Made by a program: the position numbers and the translations under genes
The notes under the pieces: model-generated
What the model saw: only the letters and a program-made list of their open reading frames with translations
The model's database searches: none
What the model was told of the DNA's origin: nothing
Assembly: GCA_021234155.1 (NCBI GenBank)
Contig: JAJEKV010000005.1
Location: 12,222,787 to 12,286,786 of the forward strand
Direction: 5' to 3'
Length of the DNA stretch: 64,000 nt
Source: Isoetes taiwanensis
Taxonomy: Eukaryota > Streptophyta > Lycopodiopsida > Isoetales > Isoetaceae
Part shown: positions 35,471 to 47,075 of the stretch, one piece after another
Numbering within the stretch: the first letter of the stretch is position 1
Layout of the letters: the number at the start of each line of letters is the position of its first letter

Positions 35471-35671
35471 CTCAATTCAATGCAATTTACCTTAATCATT
35501 AAAAAAAAAAAATAATAATAAATGCCATCGATTTCAACTATTGAACCATCTCCAACCGCCCAAGATAACCTTCACCAAAAAAACAACGTGCTATGCATGA
35601 GGGGTTGCCCTCTGGTGTCCGGACAATGTGTTTTCGTGGTTTATATTTTCTAGTTTCGTGTTGGTGTTTTT

Positions 35672-36085
35672 TTGTTTTGTGTAAAGCCATATGATGCTGT
35701 GGACACGAGGTTTTGTTTTCTCAGCGTAAGGGTTTTGAGTTTTGTTTACAAAGCTGTGCAAGTATTGATGCATGACAATGTCTCATGGAACACAATAATT
35801 GGAGGATACACTAAACAGTGGCATGGTAGCAATGAAAGTTTGTGTCTGTTCAATACTATGAAGAAAACTGGCACTAATCCATATGGGTTTACTTTTGTCA
35901 GGATCGTAGGTATGTGTATCAACTTGATGGCCTTGAAACAAGTTCATGCTCATGTCATTAAATCCGGATATGGAAGTAATACTTATGTTAGCAACACTCT
36001 TATTGACCTCTATGGAAAACATGGAGATGTGGATGAAACCTGCCAGGTATTTAACATGATGCTTACAAGGAATGCTGTATCCTAG
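35672..36085 (+). pseudogene. PPR protein pseudogene, 5' part (PLS-class)
   Basis: Frames give NVSWNTIIGGYTKQWHGSNE and LCLFNTMKKTGTNPYGFTF, then CINLMALKQVHAHVIKSGYG and SNTYVSNTLIDLYGKHGDVD. These are successive P, L and S motifs of an organelle RNA-editing-type PPR protein. The reading frame stops after TRNAVS at 36085, where a Trp-Asn motif should follow. The continuation is found at 39893-40190 beyond the LINE. Intact family members target chloroplast or mitochondrial RNA. This copy is interrupted and inactive. Confidence 0.85.
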
Positions 36086-36155
36086 AAGAAGAAGAAGAAG
36101 AGATTTTAACGTCACGCCACAAGGCAGCGTCCTATCGGACATGTGACACTAGAGC
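36086..36155 (-). mobile_element. Retroposon 3' end with CTT-repeat tail
   Basis: On the minus strand GTCACATGTCC, then GTGGCGTGACGTTAAAAT, then a CTT microsatellite tail that abuts the PPR break. The same terminal block followed by a CTAT tail is on the plus strand at 44358-44460. A conserved end with variable simple-repeat tail is typical of some non-LTR retroposons and their SINEs. Confidence 0.6.
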
Positions 36156-36224
36156 AGTATGATTGGAGTTTATTCCCTTTTCAAGTTGAATACATTTTTC
36201 TTGAAGGATGATGATTTTTTGGCA

Positions 36225-39200
36225 GGCTGTAGACAGGCGTGGTTCACTTCTTTCTCTCGACATAGGGGCATGGCAGGTATTATTGATGCTCTCGCTGCTA
36301 TGAAGTCTTTTGCTAAAGGTTGGGGTCGTGAACGGGCTTCTGCTAACCGAAGCCTTCTGCTAGCTCTTTATCGACAACTTGAGGCATGCAGGTCTATTGC
36401 CCCATCAGTTGGTCATGTGGAGAAGCAAATTTTGTATAGCATTCGGCAGATGGAATCTGAACAGGTGCACTTTGCTCGCATTAAAGATGGCTTGCATGGT
36501 TCAAGGAGGGAGACCGGTGCACAGGTTTTTTCTTCAGAGCTGCCAAAACAAGAAAGCTAGCTGCATCTCTTCAGTCTCTGCAGATTCAGGATGGGCGTGT
36601 TGTTTCAGATCCAGCTGAGCTTAGAGGCTTTTTGCATAATCACTTTTCATCTTTCTTCACTGCTCGGCGTCTTCCTTTTCAGTCAGATTTTCAAGCGGTG
36701 CTTACTAAGGTTCATCCTATAGTCACCAATGAGCAAAGGGCCACTTTATAGGATGAGATCAGCCAGAATGATTTAGCTGAGGCCACATTTTCTCTCAAGA
36801 GGGGCAAGTGTCCAGGTCTTGATGGTATTCCAGTGGAGTTTTTCCAGGAGTATTGGGATTGGCTTGATGCAGATGTGTATGATGCTTTCAGGGATTTTAA
36901 AAGACAGAGGCACCTGGACAAAATCCTCAACTCTGTTTGCATCTCCCTTATTCCAAAATGTAAGGATCCCTCTTCCATTTCAGATTGGTGCCCCATTACT
37001 TTGTTGTCCTCAGTGTACAAGATCTTTGCTAAAGCTTTTGCTCAGAAGCTTTGTGGTGTGCTTACCGAGTCCATCTCTTCCACACAGTCAGGTTTCTTGC
37101 CTCGCCGGTGTATCTTGAATAATGTAGCAGCAGCATACGAGGGTCTCTATTGGGCTAGAATGCATGGTTACCCCATTGTATACTTGAAGCTAGATTTTGC
37201 AAAAGCATATGACAGTGTTGACTGGAGTTTCCTGGAGCAGTGCCTTTACGTCTTGATTTTGGTGTCCAGTTTGCAACAGATGTTATGAAACTTCATTATT
37301 CTGCTCGTTCTTCAGTTCTTTTTCAAGGAGAACCATCAACATTTTTTCAGGTGGGACGTGGCATTCGCCAAGGCTGTCCTTTGGCACCGCTGCTTTTTAC
37401 AATTGTGGCGGAGATTCTTTCTCAGGTATTCTCTCTTGCAGTGCAGGAAGGCATCCTGCATGGTCTTCCCATGAATAATGGTTCACAAGAGATCTGTAAT
37501 CAGTATGCAGATGAGATTTTCTTGTTCTTAATGGCTGATGAGCATAATTTGCAGAATGCCATTTCCTTGTTGGACAGTTTCTCTTTGGCTTCTGGTATCT
37601 TTGTGGGGTGGCAAAAGTGTACTGCCCTGTGGGCCCTAGACTCTCCAGTGCCATCTTCTGTGCTTGCATTTCCATGGAAGGTTCTTCCTCATGGGAAGGC
37701 AGCTAAGCTTCTAGACATTCCAGTTGGTATACACCTCTCATCTGGAGACGCGTGGGATGTCATTATTAAGGGGTTGGGAAGGCATTTGTTCTGGTGGTCC
37801 ACGGCTAAGTTATCTATGGCTGGTCGTGTAACTGCGGCAAAGTCAGTTCTCAGTGGTACACATGTCTACATGGCATCCATCTTGCTGGCACCGCAGACAA
37901 AGATGCAGCTCATTGTTCGTACTGTCAGGAACTTCATCTGGGGTGGCACTGAAGAAGGAGCTGATGTTAAAGTTAGTTGGGCGAAAGTGCATTATGCCTA
38001 AACTTTGTGGGGGGCTGGGGATGATTCACTTCCTTCTCCAGAGCAAGGTGCTGATTTCTAAGTTCATATGGCGGATTCTCAATAATGCTGATAATTCTCT
38101 AGGTCTACGTCTCATTCAGCAGTCTTTACAGATGTGCATTTCCTTTGGCTCTCCATCCATTAAGCCTCTCCTTCCATGGGCATTATTCTATCCACTTTCT
38201 CCATATCCTAGTGCATCTCCTTTCCTCAAGGGGTTGCTAGCTGCTTGGGAGACTGTGCGCACTTTGTTTCAGTTCCATCCAATGGCCCACACAGATCCTA
38301 CAGCCAGTTGTTGGTGGATCCCTTTGGGTGACGGTCAGGCAGATTGTCCCCTGGTCTCTTCTGTCCATCCATTGACGCAACGTCGGTGGCGAGCAGCAGG
38401 TGTGCTCACGGTATCTGCATGGTATAATGAGACAAGATTGTTGACGTGGAATGAGTTCAAATTGAAGTTCCTTCTCCTTCGTTGGGACCGGGGCATTGGG
38501 AAAAAGTAACTGCTACACTTCCTCCACACCCACAAGATGTGGCTCCCCAGCTCTGGGTGGTTCATGGCAGTGTTAAGAAGGAGCATCTGGTGCACTCGAT
38601 GTATGTGGTCCTGCTTTATCCTGAGGTGTTGCCTCCATCACCAAAGTGGCTTTTAGTTATCCCCGAGCCTCATCGTAAAGCAGTCTGGCGATGGGTATGG
38701 GATAAATTGCTTCATCCTAAGCTATCCATTTTATGGTGGCAGATCACTCATAGATGCGTGCGGGTAAACACTGTTGTTCATCGATTTCGTCCAGAAGTCT
38801 CTGTGATCTGCCCTCTTTGCACGCAGAGGGATGAGACAATTGAGCACTGCTTTTTCTTGTGTCACCATGTTCGACTTGCTTGGCAGTGGCTTCTGAGTCT
38901 TTTCCATTGTGACTTGAATAGTCAGCAGGTCCTATTGTCAGTCTATCCTAATTCTTGGGACAAGTTGGCAAAGAGGGCTTTCCACTTAGCATCTGCTTGG
39001 ATCGTCTGGTCCATCTGGAAGAGACGATCATCTTCAAGGGACAGCTCTTTTCAGATACGCAAGTGCTTAGTGGTGCCCGTAGTCGCATTGTGAAGGCGTA
39101 CAAGTGTTCTTCCTTAAAGGATGACATCAAAAGTGTCATTTGTATCTTCAGATTCACACCTACTCATAGCAAACAGTTGTGCTCATGGTGATCTGTGTTC

Positions 39201-39890
39201 TCTGCTTTTCTATGTTATGTATGTGGTGGGTAGTGTTCAGGGAATAAATTACTAATCGCATATTTCTTATTAGCCAGAATGACTTTAGCTAAACTTGCTC
39301 GATATTAGTCCCAAAACTTTCTGTGGTTTAGCTAAACTCTATACATTTTTCCTCTCATACTTTCTAGCGTTTAGCTAAACTAACCCAAATATTATCCCAA
39401 AAATTTCTATGGTGTGGCCAACAGAAAATATTAAACCAAATTACTATACTTTTTTTCAATATATTCCACTTATTTTAGTCATTTTCTTTGTGAAAACATT
39501 CTAAAATAATGCTAACTAGTAAAGTCTAGGACTCAAATTAATTCATAATGCTAAAAACTAAACTACTAGTCATATATTTTATATAAATTAGAATGATGTT
39601 AGCTAAACTAGCCCGAAATTTATTCTAACTGCAGTCCCGAAAAAAGTTAAGCTAAAATTATTATTTTTTTTCCATTTTTTTCCATTTACTTTAGCCAATT
39701 TTTTTTGAAAATGTGCTAAAGAATCGCCAAATAGCTAAGTTTAGCCCTTAAATTATTCCATGGTAGTGTTGCTCTAGTGGATATCTTCTCCACTGGGTTT
39801 TGAGTCCCCCATGTACTCTTTGTATTCTTTTGAGTAATAAAGGCCCACATTCATCAAAAAAAATAAAAAAATAAAAAAGCATTAACACTT
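36225..39890 (+). mobile_element. L1-type LINE, 5'-truncated, with hAT MITE inside
   Basis: The frame starts in the linker after the endonuclease (SRHRGMAGIIDALAAMKSF, then GRERASANRSLLLALYRQLE). It continues to a reverse transcriptase: LKRGKCPGLDGIPVEFF, PITLLSSVYKIFAKAFA, QSGFLPRRCILNNV, LKLDFAKAYDSVDWSFLEQ, GIRQGCPLAPLLF and QYADEIFLF. The zf-RVT finger is near 38815-38880 (CPLCTQRDETIEHCFFLC). Frameshifts occur near 36540, 37240, 37990 and 38500, and there is a stop at 36749. The catalytic YADD is YADE, so it is dead even apart from the breaks. The 3' UTR is split by the MITE at 39238-39762, and the element ends in an A-rich tail at 39856-39886. Confidence 0.9.
39238..39762. mobile_element. 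hAT-type MITE (525 bp) with 8-bp target duplication
   Basis: The left end is CAGGGAATAAATTA and the right end, reverse-complemented, is CATGGAATAATTTA, matching at 12 of 14 positions. GTAGTGTT precedes it (39230-39237) and follows it (39763-39770), the 8-bp duplication typical of hAT transposons. The interior is AT-rich, repeats TTAGCTAAAC several times in both halves, and has no coding capacity. It lies in the LINE 3' UTR and so is younger than that LINE. Confidence 0.85.
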
Positions 39891-39892
39891 TA

Positions 39893-40190
39893 TAGACATT
39901 TATATTACATTTATTAATATTCTTAATGCTTGTGCATCTTTTCAAGCGCTAAAGATTGGTAAGCAGATCCATATTGAAGTTGAAGAAGCGGGATATGAGC
40001 TTGTTCCTTTTGTTTGTAATACAATTATATTGACATGTATGCCATATGTGAAAGACTAAAGGATGCACATAAAATGTTTAACCGGATATCGGCACGAGAT
40101 GTTGGTTTATGGAATGTGATAATTGCAGCCTATTCTCAGATGGCAATGACAGTGAGGCCTTAAAACGTTTGATGAGCAGGTATTTTGCAG
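39893..40190 (+). pseudogene. PPR protein pseudogene, 3' part
   Basis: Immediately after the LINE A-tail the translation gives YITFINILNACASFQALK, GKQIHIEVEEAGYELVPFVC, then, after a frameshift, RLKDAHKMFNRISARDVGLW and NVIIAAYSQ. This continues the PPR series seen at 35672-36085. About 28 residues (one WNxMI helix pair) are missing between the halves, so some PPR sequence was lost at or before the insertions. Confidence 0.82.
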
Positions 40191-42225
40191 CATATCACAC
40201 CATTCTCTGGCTTCATGATAAATAATAATGGTGGCTATGTCCACCATGCTCACTATGAAAGGGTTGTCAATATTCTGCTGGCACTATTTCTATTTCATGA
40301 ATTTAGAATATCCTTTTGGATATTCAGGATGCTTAGATGAAGTAGAAGAAGTAAAAACTGCAATGCCATTTCCAGGACAACACCTTGTATTCCCTCTACA
40401 ATACATGATGATGCAGGGAGAGCAGTTCGCAGTATAGAATATATTTTTACAGAGTGATTTGTGTTCATAGTGATTAAATCTACTATGTCCTAGTGTTTTT
40501 GTCTGGAAACACTCGATATTAGCTTTTAATTGAAATGCTTCATATTTATAAGAGATGCCATCATAGCTCTTTCATGTGGAAACTGAGTGGTGTATGCCTC
40601 TAATAATCCTGCACATGCTGATGCCAGTGTGAATGGAAAAAATTTGCCCTTTATGCTTTCTTTAGAAAGAATGAATAGAAGCAGCAAGCAATTGCCAAAA
40701 ACAAAATTTTTTTCCATCATATTACCTTCCAGTCTGTCCCCTTTTGGCGTGTATGCAGATAGCTATGGAGTTTGAGTTCTGCTTGTTTGAATTTTGAGGA
40801 CTGTTATAAACCATGAATGTTGTATACAATGCTTGGGCAAAAATATTCTTATCTTCTTTTTTATTTTGGGATGACGTTGGGACCCGTGCAAGGGAACGCC
40901 GCATGTAACGCCGCATGCGGCAATCCTTCTCGCTTGCGGCTCCTCTTGCGGGACGCGGCTGACAGCATGCCAGTTTTTGAACTCGCAGAGGTCTTCGAAT
41001 TTTGCCATCCGTGGGTGCGATCCTTCCTCTCTCTGCTCTTTTATTTGGCACTCACGATTTCCTCCCTGCTCTTCCTGTAGCGCTCCGATTTTTGGCGGTA
41101 AAGCTTGAGCTGAGTCGTATGCTTTTGTAGGTATTAGAAAAAAACCAAGATAGAAAAGATTGAGAAAACCGTGATTGAATGAACTCTGATGTATTGCTAA
41201 AACGCTTAAGTTCTTATTCAGTTTTTGCCAGGATCAATGCTTTTGTGGCTTTTTGCAATATATAGACACAGGTGACTCCTGAGACATGGTTTATGTTCTG
41301 GGTTTGAGACGTGTTTCCTACGGGTAAAGATCGTTCACGCCATTGCAAATGCTCAAAAACCTCAGGAATCCATTTGTCTGGCATAAAGGGATTTTGTTCC
41401 GTAGTTCGATTCCTGTGAAAGGTATGCTTCGTGTTGATGCAATGTTGCCCTATATTTGTAAATGCGAATCTAGGCCTACTTTTGGATTTATGACAGTGTT
41501 CTTATTTGTTTTTTATTTTCTGCAATTGATCTTGGTTTGGACAATCTTTCCGAAATTGATTCATCCTCAGAAGTGCATTTTAGTGAAGAGTCTATACGAA
41601 TATGAACTTTGAATTGCCACAGAAGGAAGGCATCTGCATCTTTGCGCATCGTCATGTCGCTGAATCTGAGGCTTGCTTTTTTGCAGCCTTATTTCTTTAG
41701 GTATGCCCGAGTTATTTTTTCATGTCCTCAAAGTACATATAGACACATTGTGGGTGCTGCATTTTTCTGTTTATTTTTTTTTTGACAATACAGACATTTA
41801 GGTCTTCATCCCCGCTTGGTGAGTTCGGCAAAAGCAGAAATGTTCACTTCCAACATGAGGTGTCTGACTATGGGCCTTGCACTTTGAGTATAGGTAACGG
41901 TTCTAGATTCTTTTGTATGGTATGAGAAGATAGCTGAATGTGTTTAGTGTAGGCTTTCATGGCACAACATTCAGGTCAATTATTATATGGGTTTGGTATG
42001 GCCTCTTATCTATTTCTTGCTGGTTCTTTTTTTTATGTGCTTGATATGATTGTAGTTCATGTTATGCACAGTTTTCTTGCATACGCAATGTAAGTTTCTA
42101 TTTGGTGTATGAAATACAATAACTTGACTGCCACATACGCCTTCTTTATGGGTCAAGGAAAATTAGAACTGTTGTTTAATGTGCAGTATTTATTTGCTAT
42201 AAATATCCCTTTATGATCAGAGATT

Positions 42226-42250
42226 CACTACAAGAAAATGCGTCTTGGAT
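42226..42250 (+). mobile_element. Orphan CACTA terminal repeat
   Basis: CACTACAAGAAAATGCGTC has the exact form of plant CACTA terminal repeats. I did not find a matching inverted end in the window, so this is either a solo end or one side of a truncated element. Confidence 0.45.
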
Positions 42251-44357
42251 GGACGGTCATTGATAGATGCAGTTGTTGGCGAAGAATATACATATAGTCA
42301 TCAATGTCGTGAAATTATTTTGCTGGAAGCAAGAGAGAACCCACCCATTTCAGTGGAAAGGATTTGTTGATAGAGGTTTAAATTGTAGGTCTTTACTTCT
42401 TTAACAATGATCTTTTTGGCCACATTAGGTATAGAACCTTGTGTTTAGTTTGAAATTGCTTAGTTTAGATGGTACTTTATGTAGTCTGTTGATGGGCCTT
42501 GCTTTGTGATAAAGCTTTCATTTGTTTCTGTTGTTCCTCTATTTAGACCATCTGAGTTTTCTTGATCTTGGCTTTTTCTTAAGTGTGCAGGGATGTTTGA
42601 AGTTCCTTAGCACTAATTTGCAAGGTACCTTCAATTTTATGCAGTCATGTTTATTTTTATAGTTTACAACAGAAGGAAAGATAGAAATTTCAGCGGGCAA
42701 ACAAGGTGAGTTGTTTCAGAATTAGGCATCTGCATAATTTGAGAAGCTATTACAAGCTCAATCATGGATGTCTAAATGGATTGTGTTGGTAGAAATTTGC
42801 ATTTATCTCAATTTAATTATTATCTTGTGGCAAAGAACATTTGTTTTAACTGACTTGGCCATAACTAGAATATTTGTCATATAAGCACTTAGAATATCTC
42901 CTGCCAGAATGATAGTATGCTGAATAGAGAATGGCTGGAATTCTACAGGATGGAACTCCAAGAAAGGTGATACTGGACATGCGATTCAAACTTGTGAGTT
43001 CTTTGTACTTGTGAGCTAAATTAATTTTCAACAAAAATTTGCTTGCTGATTATTGTATCTAGCATCATATCTATTTCTTCTAGAAGATATTTTGCTTGCA
43101 CAGGTTTTTGGTGTTGTTGTAGAGTGCATTAAAGAAAGATGAAAAGCAATGGCCATTGGGGCCATAAGCAATCTAAGTCCACATAACCAACCTGACAAGG
43201 TATAAGAATTTATACGTTTCTTCATTTGTTTTATAAGAGCTATAACTCATCATTTGCTTTTTTTATTGAATGGTTTAAGTTTTCAAGATCTCCGACTGAT
43301 GGCATTTCTCCTTTAGCCAATACTGCATTTTGTCCAATGCGTTAAACATTCAGGCTTAATTTTCTAAGGCTCATATGAGCTAACCATTCCTCTATTCGCA
43401 AGGGGTAGTGGTATTGCTTCCTCCAATGGATTTTAGTCAAGCATAGCGTTTCATACTTTCTCCAATTTAGAACTATAATTGGTTTGGCTACACATTGGAT
43501 CTGCTCTCTTCCACAAACACAAAATCCTAGACAAACCTTAAGCTTAAACCTTATGTAGGCCTTACTATATGTACCCTTGATCGTCTATCCATTCTATTGC
43601 ACTCCACGCTCCATTATTCCTACCCATTTCAGAAGCTCGCGGATAATGCACGAGCTTCCTAAACTCTATAGCTTCGCCTTAGGTACTCCATTATGGACAC
43701 AATTATATTTATTACTCTTTAATCCACTTACAAACTCCATTATGTATGGCCATTTATTCGCATGCCTACGATGTTGGTGCTTTCTGCCGTATGGAAATTG
43801 TAAAATTTTGGATGGCTTTGGGCATTTTCAACCTCTATGTTATTTCTTCAGAAGTAACAATGGTGGGCTTTTGTAATCATGGGTTTCTATAAGTGTTTAG
43901 GATTTAGGTTGGGATGTGTTTTTAGATAGCATAACATCATCACTATGTATTAAATATCTTTCGGAGATCGAGACTCAATGGTGGACTTGCCAAATTCTAT
44001 TTTTCTCATAAGAATATGGTTCTAAGATTGCTTTTTATGTTCAGGAGGCCCTTACTTGGAGTAAGTAGTTGGTGAGCTCCCTAGGACAAGCCAGTTTCAC
44101 ATCCCGTGTAAGAGTCCGATGGCTGATAGGAGCCACATAGTGCAACCACAGGCATATAGTCAAACACATTGACATCTTTGGTCGTTTGTCTTATGTCATA
44201 AGATCATTTTTAATTTAAGCTGGGTTTGAAATAGGTGAAATGTTCCTCTACCCCAACATTATGAAACCAAAACAAATGAAGAAGAAGAATGATAACACCC
44301 TTATATTGTGATAAATGCTAATAGGATCTATCTATCCACCAAGCAATGTAGTGTGGT

Positions 44358-44408
44358 ATGTGGTCACATGTCCAGTTGGATGATGCCTAGTGGCGTGACG
44401 TTAAAATA

Positions 44409-44460
<52 letters not shown>
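44358..44460 (+). mobile_element. Retroposon 3' end with CTAT microsatellite tail
   Basis: GTCACATGTCCAGTTGG, then GTGGCGTGACGTTAAAAT, then about 13 perfect CTAT units (44408-44460). The block before the tail matches the minus-strand copy at 36086-36155, whose tail is CTT. The simple repeat is therefore best explained as a retroposon tail. Confidence 0.65.
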
Positions 44461-44717
44461 AAATGCAATTTTATTGACCAGGCATTAGATTAGCAATCTT
44501 CTACAAAACCTAAAGCAATACCCTAAACTGGATGGACTCCATTATGTCTATATCTTCTATTTCACTCCATGTTGTCTATTGTTCCTACCTATCCTCAGTT
44601 AATGCATAACACTCCTTTACATCTATAGACACAATACATTTAGTGCTTTTAGTTCCATCTGCCCTCTTACGTCTACTTATTCCACATGTCTACTCATTCC
44701 ACACGTCCTAGACTAAT

Positions 44718-44746
44718 GCCCGGCATCGCCGGGCACACGTTCCTAG
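44718..44746 (+). mobile_element. Helitron-like 3' terminus
   Basis: A perfect hairpin GCCCGGCATCGCCGGGC (7-bp stem, 3-nt loop) is followed by ACACGTTC and CTAG, then T. This meets the Helitron 3' rule (hairpin, CTRR, insertion before T). The related minus-strand end is at 17491-17530. Confidence 0.65.
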
Positions 44747-45227
44747 TGTTAAATTATTAATACAATGAACATTGTATACAATGGTTGGGCATGATACTGC
44801 AGACTTGTAGTTGTACTAAGGATTTACCAAATGTTATATGAAATAACTACATTGTGGTCTTATCAAAAATTTGAAAAGCAAAGATCGAGGGTCTAAGGGT
44901 GTTCCATTAGTTGTTCATTTCCATCAATCTTTAGTGCATGGATTTAAAATTATGTACAAAATGGAAGCTAAGGAGACGAATTTACCAATGCTTCAAAATA
45001 ATAACATTAATATAGGTATTCATTCGATAAACGATTAAATATTCCAATTTGTTGCATATACTAGACACAAAAATTCAAGCTTATTGATACTGAAATATAG
45101 CCCTTTTTCCCATCATTAGCATATGTTTGATTAAACCATGAACGTGAAAAAGCCAATTATAAACTTGGTTAATAAAATTACGTAAAAATAGGGTGGGCCA
45201 GTTTCTGCCCTATCCGCCAATCTCTGT

Positions 45228-45245
45228 CTGCCACGTGGCAGACAT
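45228..45245. promoter_or_regulatory. G-box palindrome
   Basis: GTCTGCCACGTGGCAGAC is a perfect 18-bp palindrome centred on CACGTG, the plant G-box bound by bZIP and bHLH factors. It lies just inside the left TIR. Activity is unknown. Confidence 0.4.
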
Positions 45246-45857
45246 TCTTTCCCGGAATTACTAATTCCTAAACTTGAATTTTCAGGAATCATTTATTCTT
45301 TTTAAGCGTGTGGTTTTCCAGTTCAAATTTCTGGATCAGACAGAAATCAATAAATTCATTCCAGATATTCATCAGATTCGTAGATAGATTGACACAGATA
45401 AAATTAATAAAATCATAATAGTTGCATTCATAAAACTATCAGGGTATTACATAGAATCACAAGGTGGAGATAGGACAATCCTTCTATCTAAGGCCCACCT
45501 CTTTCTCGGTAACTGTATTTCTTCATCCCAGTGCCCCTTTTTTCTTACTTGAGCTTCGGAAGTCCAAAAGCCCTCTCATTGTTGCTTGCTTTCTTGTAAT
45601 ATCCTGCATAAATTCACACAACCAACTCACAACTACCATTAACATTATTAACACAAACCATATCTAAATTAAAATCCCCCTTAAACCCCCTTTCGTTTGG
45701 GTGCATATTCACACGGGGTTTAAACATATTTAAAGTCAATATGATGGAATTAGTGCATACGAGCTGCTTCTGTCCGAGTACAATCCATTGGTATTCCCTC
45801 CACAAAAAGAGTAGAAACTGCATCAGGCGGAAGCATATCTCACATCCCTTCTTGTTC

Positions 45858-46524
45858 TCATGCAGACCCATTCAAACCCAAAGCGGCAGCTCTTCCTGCA
45901 AGGCCTACATCAAGACCTACCATGCGTGCTCCTTGCGCTAAAAGGTTTGGATCATTTAATGCATCTAGGGCGCCAGCACTAAGCATCCCAAGACCACCTG
46001 CAAAACCCCCAGCAAGCCCCCCTGCAAGTCCTCCTCCAAAAGCACTAGTAAGCCCACCAAGGTCGCCCAATCCTAAACCTGCACTGGTTGCAAATGCTAG
46101 CTCTGATGATGATAGGCCTGTTCCATAAGCAAGCTGCCATGAAAATGCACAAAATATCATGTAAGATAAATATAACACACATCTAAGTCCATCAGATTAT
46201 GAAATTTACAACTGTCACTTAGTTAACTAAATAAGGTCCTTGAGCATGTTCCAATAACATCGTATAATCCACAAGAATGTCATCAGTGACACAGGATACT
46301 GTGAACATACATGAAATATTCGACCAGACAAAACTCAAGAATAGAGGCTTCCTTTTGGCTCATCGATTAAAAAGGAAGAATAAAGGAGATTAAGCTTTTT
46401 CCCTTTCTTTTCTATTCTCCCAGAATCTCGAATCTAACAGAACAAGCGCAAATATCCAAATCTCGAAAATGTCCTATTCATTACCTGGCTTGTTTTCAGC
46501 AGCTCCAAACCCATGTCAAGATCA
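45858..46524 (-). pseudogene. Two 3' exons of a Gly/Ala-rich protein gene
   Basis: An exon at 46524-46485 (after CGTGCAG) encodes DLDMGLELLKTSQ and ends at GTAATG. The next exon starts at 46133 after TTTTCATGGCAG and reads in phase LAYGTGLSSSELAFATSAGL, then a glycine/alanine-rich run (GGGLAGGLAGGFAGGLG), then LNDPNLLAQGARMVGLDVG and stop at 45858. Clean splice sites and phase argue for real host exons, but no 5' exons were found, so this is a captured or truncated fragment. I do not recognise the family. Confidence 0.45.
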
Positions 46525-46693
46525 CTGCACGAAATTGGAAAAGGCAAAACCTCTGCTAGAACATAGGGAAAACTGTGTATGATTCAAAGATCAGAGATGC
46601 CCTTGCAACACCTGAGTTACAAACGGCAGTTCATCGATTAAACAGGAAGAATAAAGGAGATTAAGCTTTTTCCCTTTCTTTTCTATTCGCCCA
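46361..46693. repeat. Direct repeat of about 65 bp flanking an exon
   Basis: CATCGATTAAAAAGGAAGAA with TAAAGGAGATTAAGCTTTTT and onward (46361-46427) recurs as CATCGATTAAACAGGAAGAA at 46632-46693, 271 bp apart. The second copy ends exactly where PPR homology begins, so the repeat may mark the junction of two joined fragments. Confidence 0.6.
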
Positions 46694-47075
46694 GAGCTCA
46701 TGCGCCTTCTCCATTTTGTTTGCCCTGCAGAGGCCATTGATGAGGCTGTTATATGTGATCACTGTTGGAGTGCAACCCCTGTTTATCATCTCCTTTCATC
46801 GACTCTGCCTTCCTTGCACTAGGAGCCTCTGGGCATCATCCATTCTGCTAGCAATGCAAAGGCCATGAATTAGGGCATGTTATTGAGGAGATGGAACGCT
46901 TCTTCGACCTTCCTTTCCTTGCACAAGCCACTGATTATCGTAGAGTAAGTGACCTGATCTGGCACGCATGACTTAGACATGGTTCTAAAAAACATGAGAG
47001 CATCAGAAACCTTTCTGGCCTTGCAATGTCCACTTATCACTATATTATACAATACTGCATCTGGTTCACAAAGGG
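46690..47075 (-). pseudogene. P-class PPR fragment
   Basis: Minus-strand motifs in order: LYNIVISGHCKARKVSDALM, CVPDQVTYSTIISGLCKERK and VEEAFHLLNNMP, then after a break ALIHGLCIASRMDDAQRLL, then a stop/frame change, GCTPTVITYNSLINGLCRAN and KMEKAHEL. The 35-residue spacing and NGLC/SGLC signatures are those of P-class pentatricopeptide repeats, distinct from the PLS-type pseudogene at 35.7 kb. Only four to five repeats survive. Confidence 0.82.

Larger units (their letters stand above)
40191..45180. other. Intergenic, few supportable features
   Basis: The AT-rich stretch holds a likely single CACTA end (42226-42245), a retroposon 3' end with microsatellite (44358-44460) and a Helitron-like end (44718-44746). 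Short frames such as 40817-41080 and 43577-43876 have no recognisable domains. A phrase TGTATACAATGSTTGGGCA occurs at 40820 and 44773. No gene could be supported. Confidence 0.4.

Noticed and set aside
40817..41080. 87-codon plus ORF with GC-rich GCCGCATG phrases
   Set aside because: No motif, no splice context, and an overlapping minus frame of equal quality; treated as chance.
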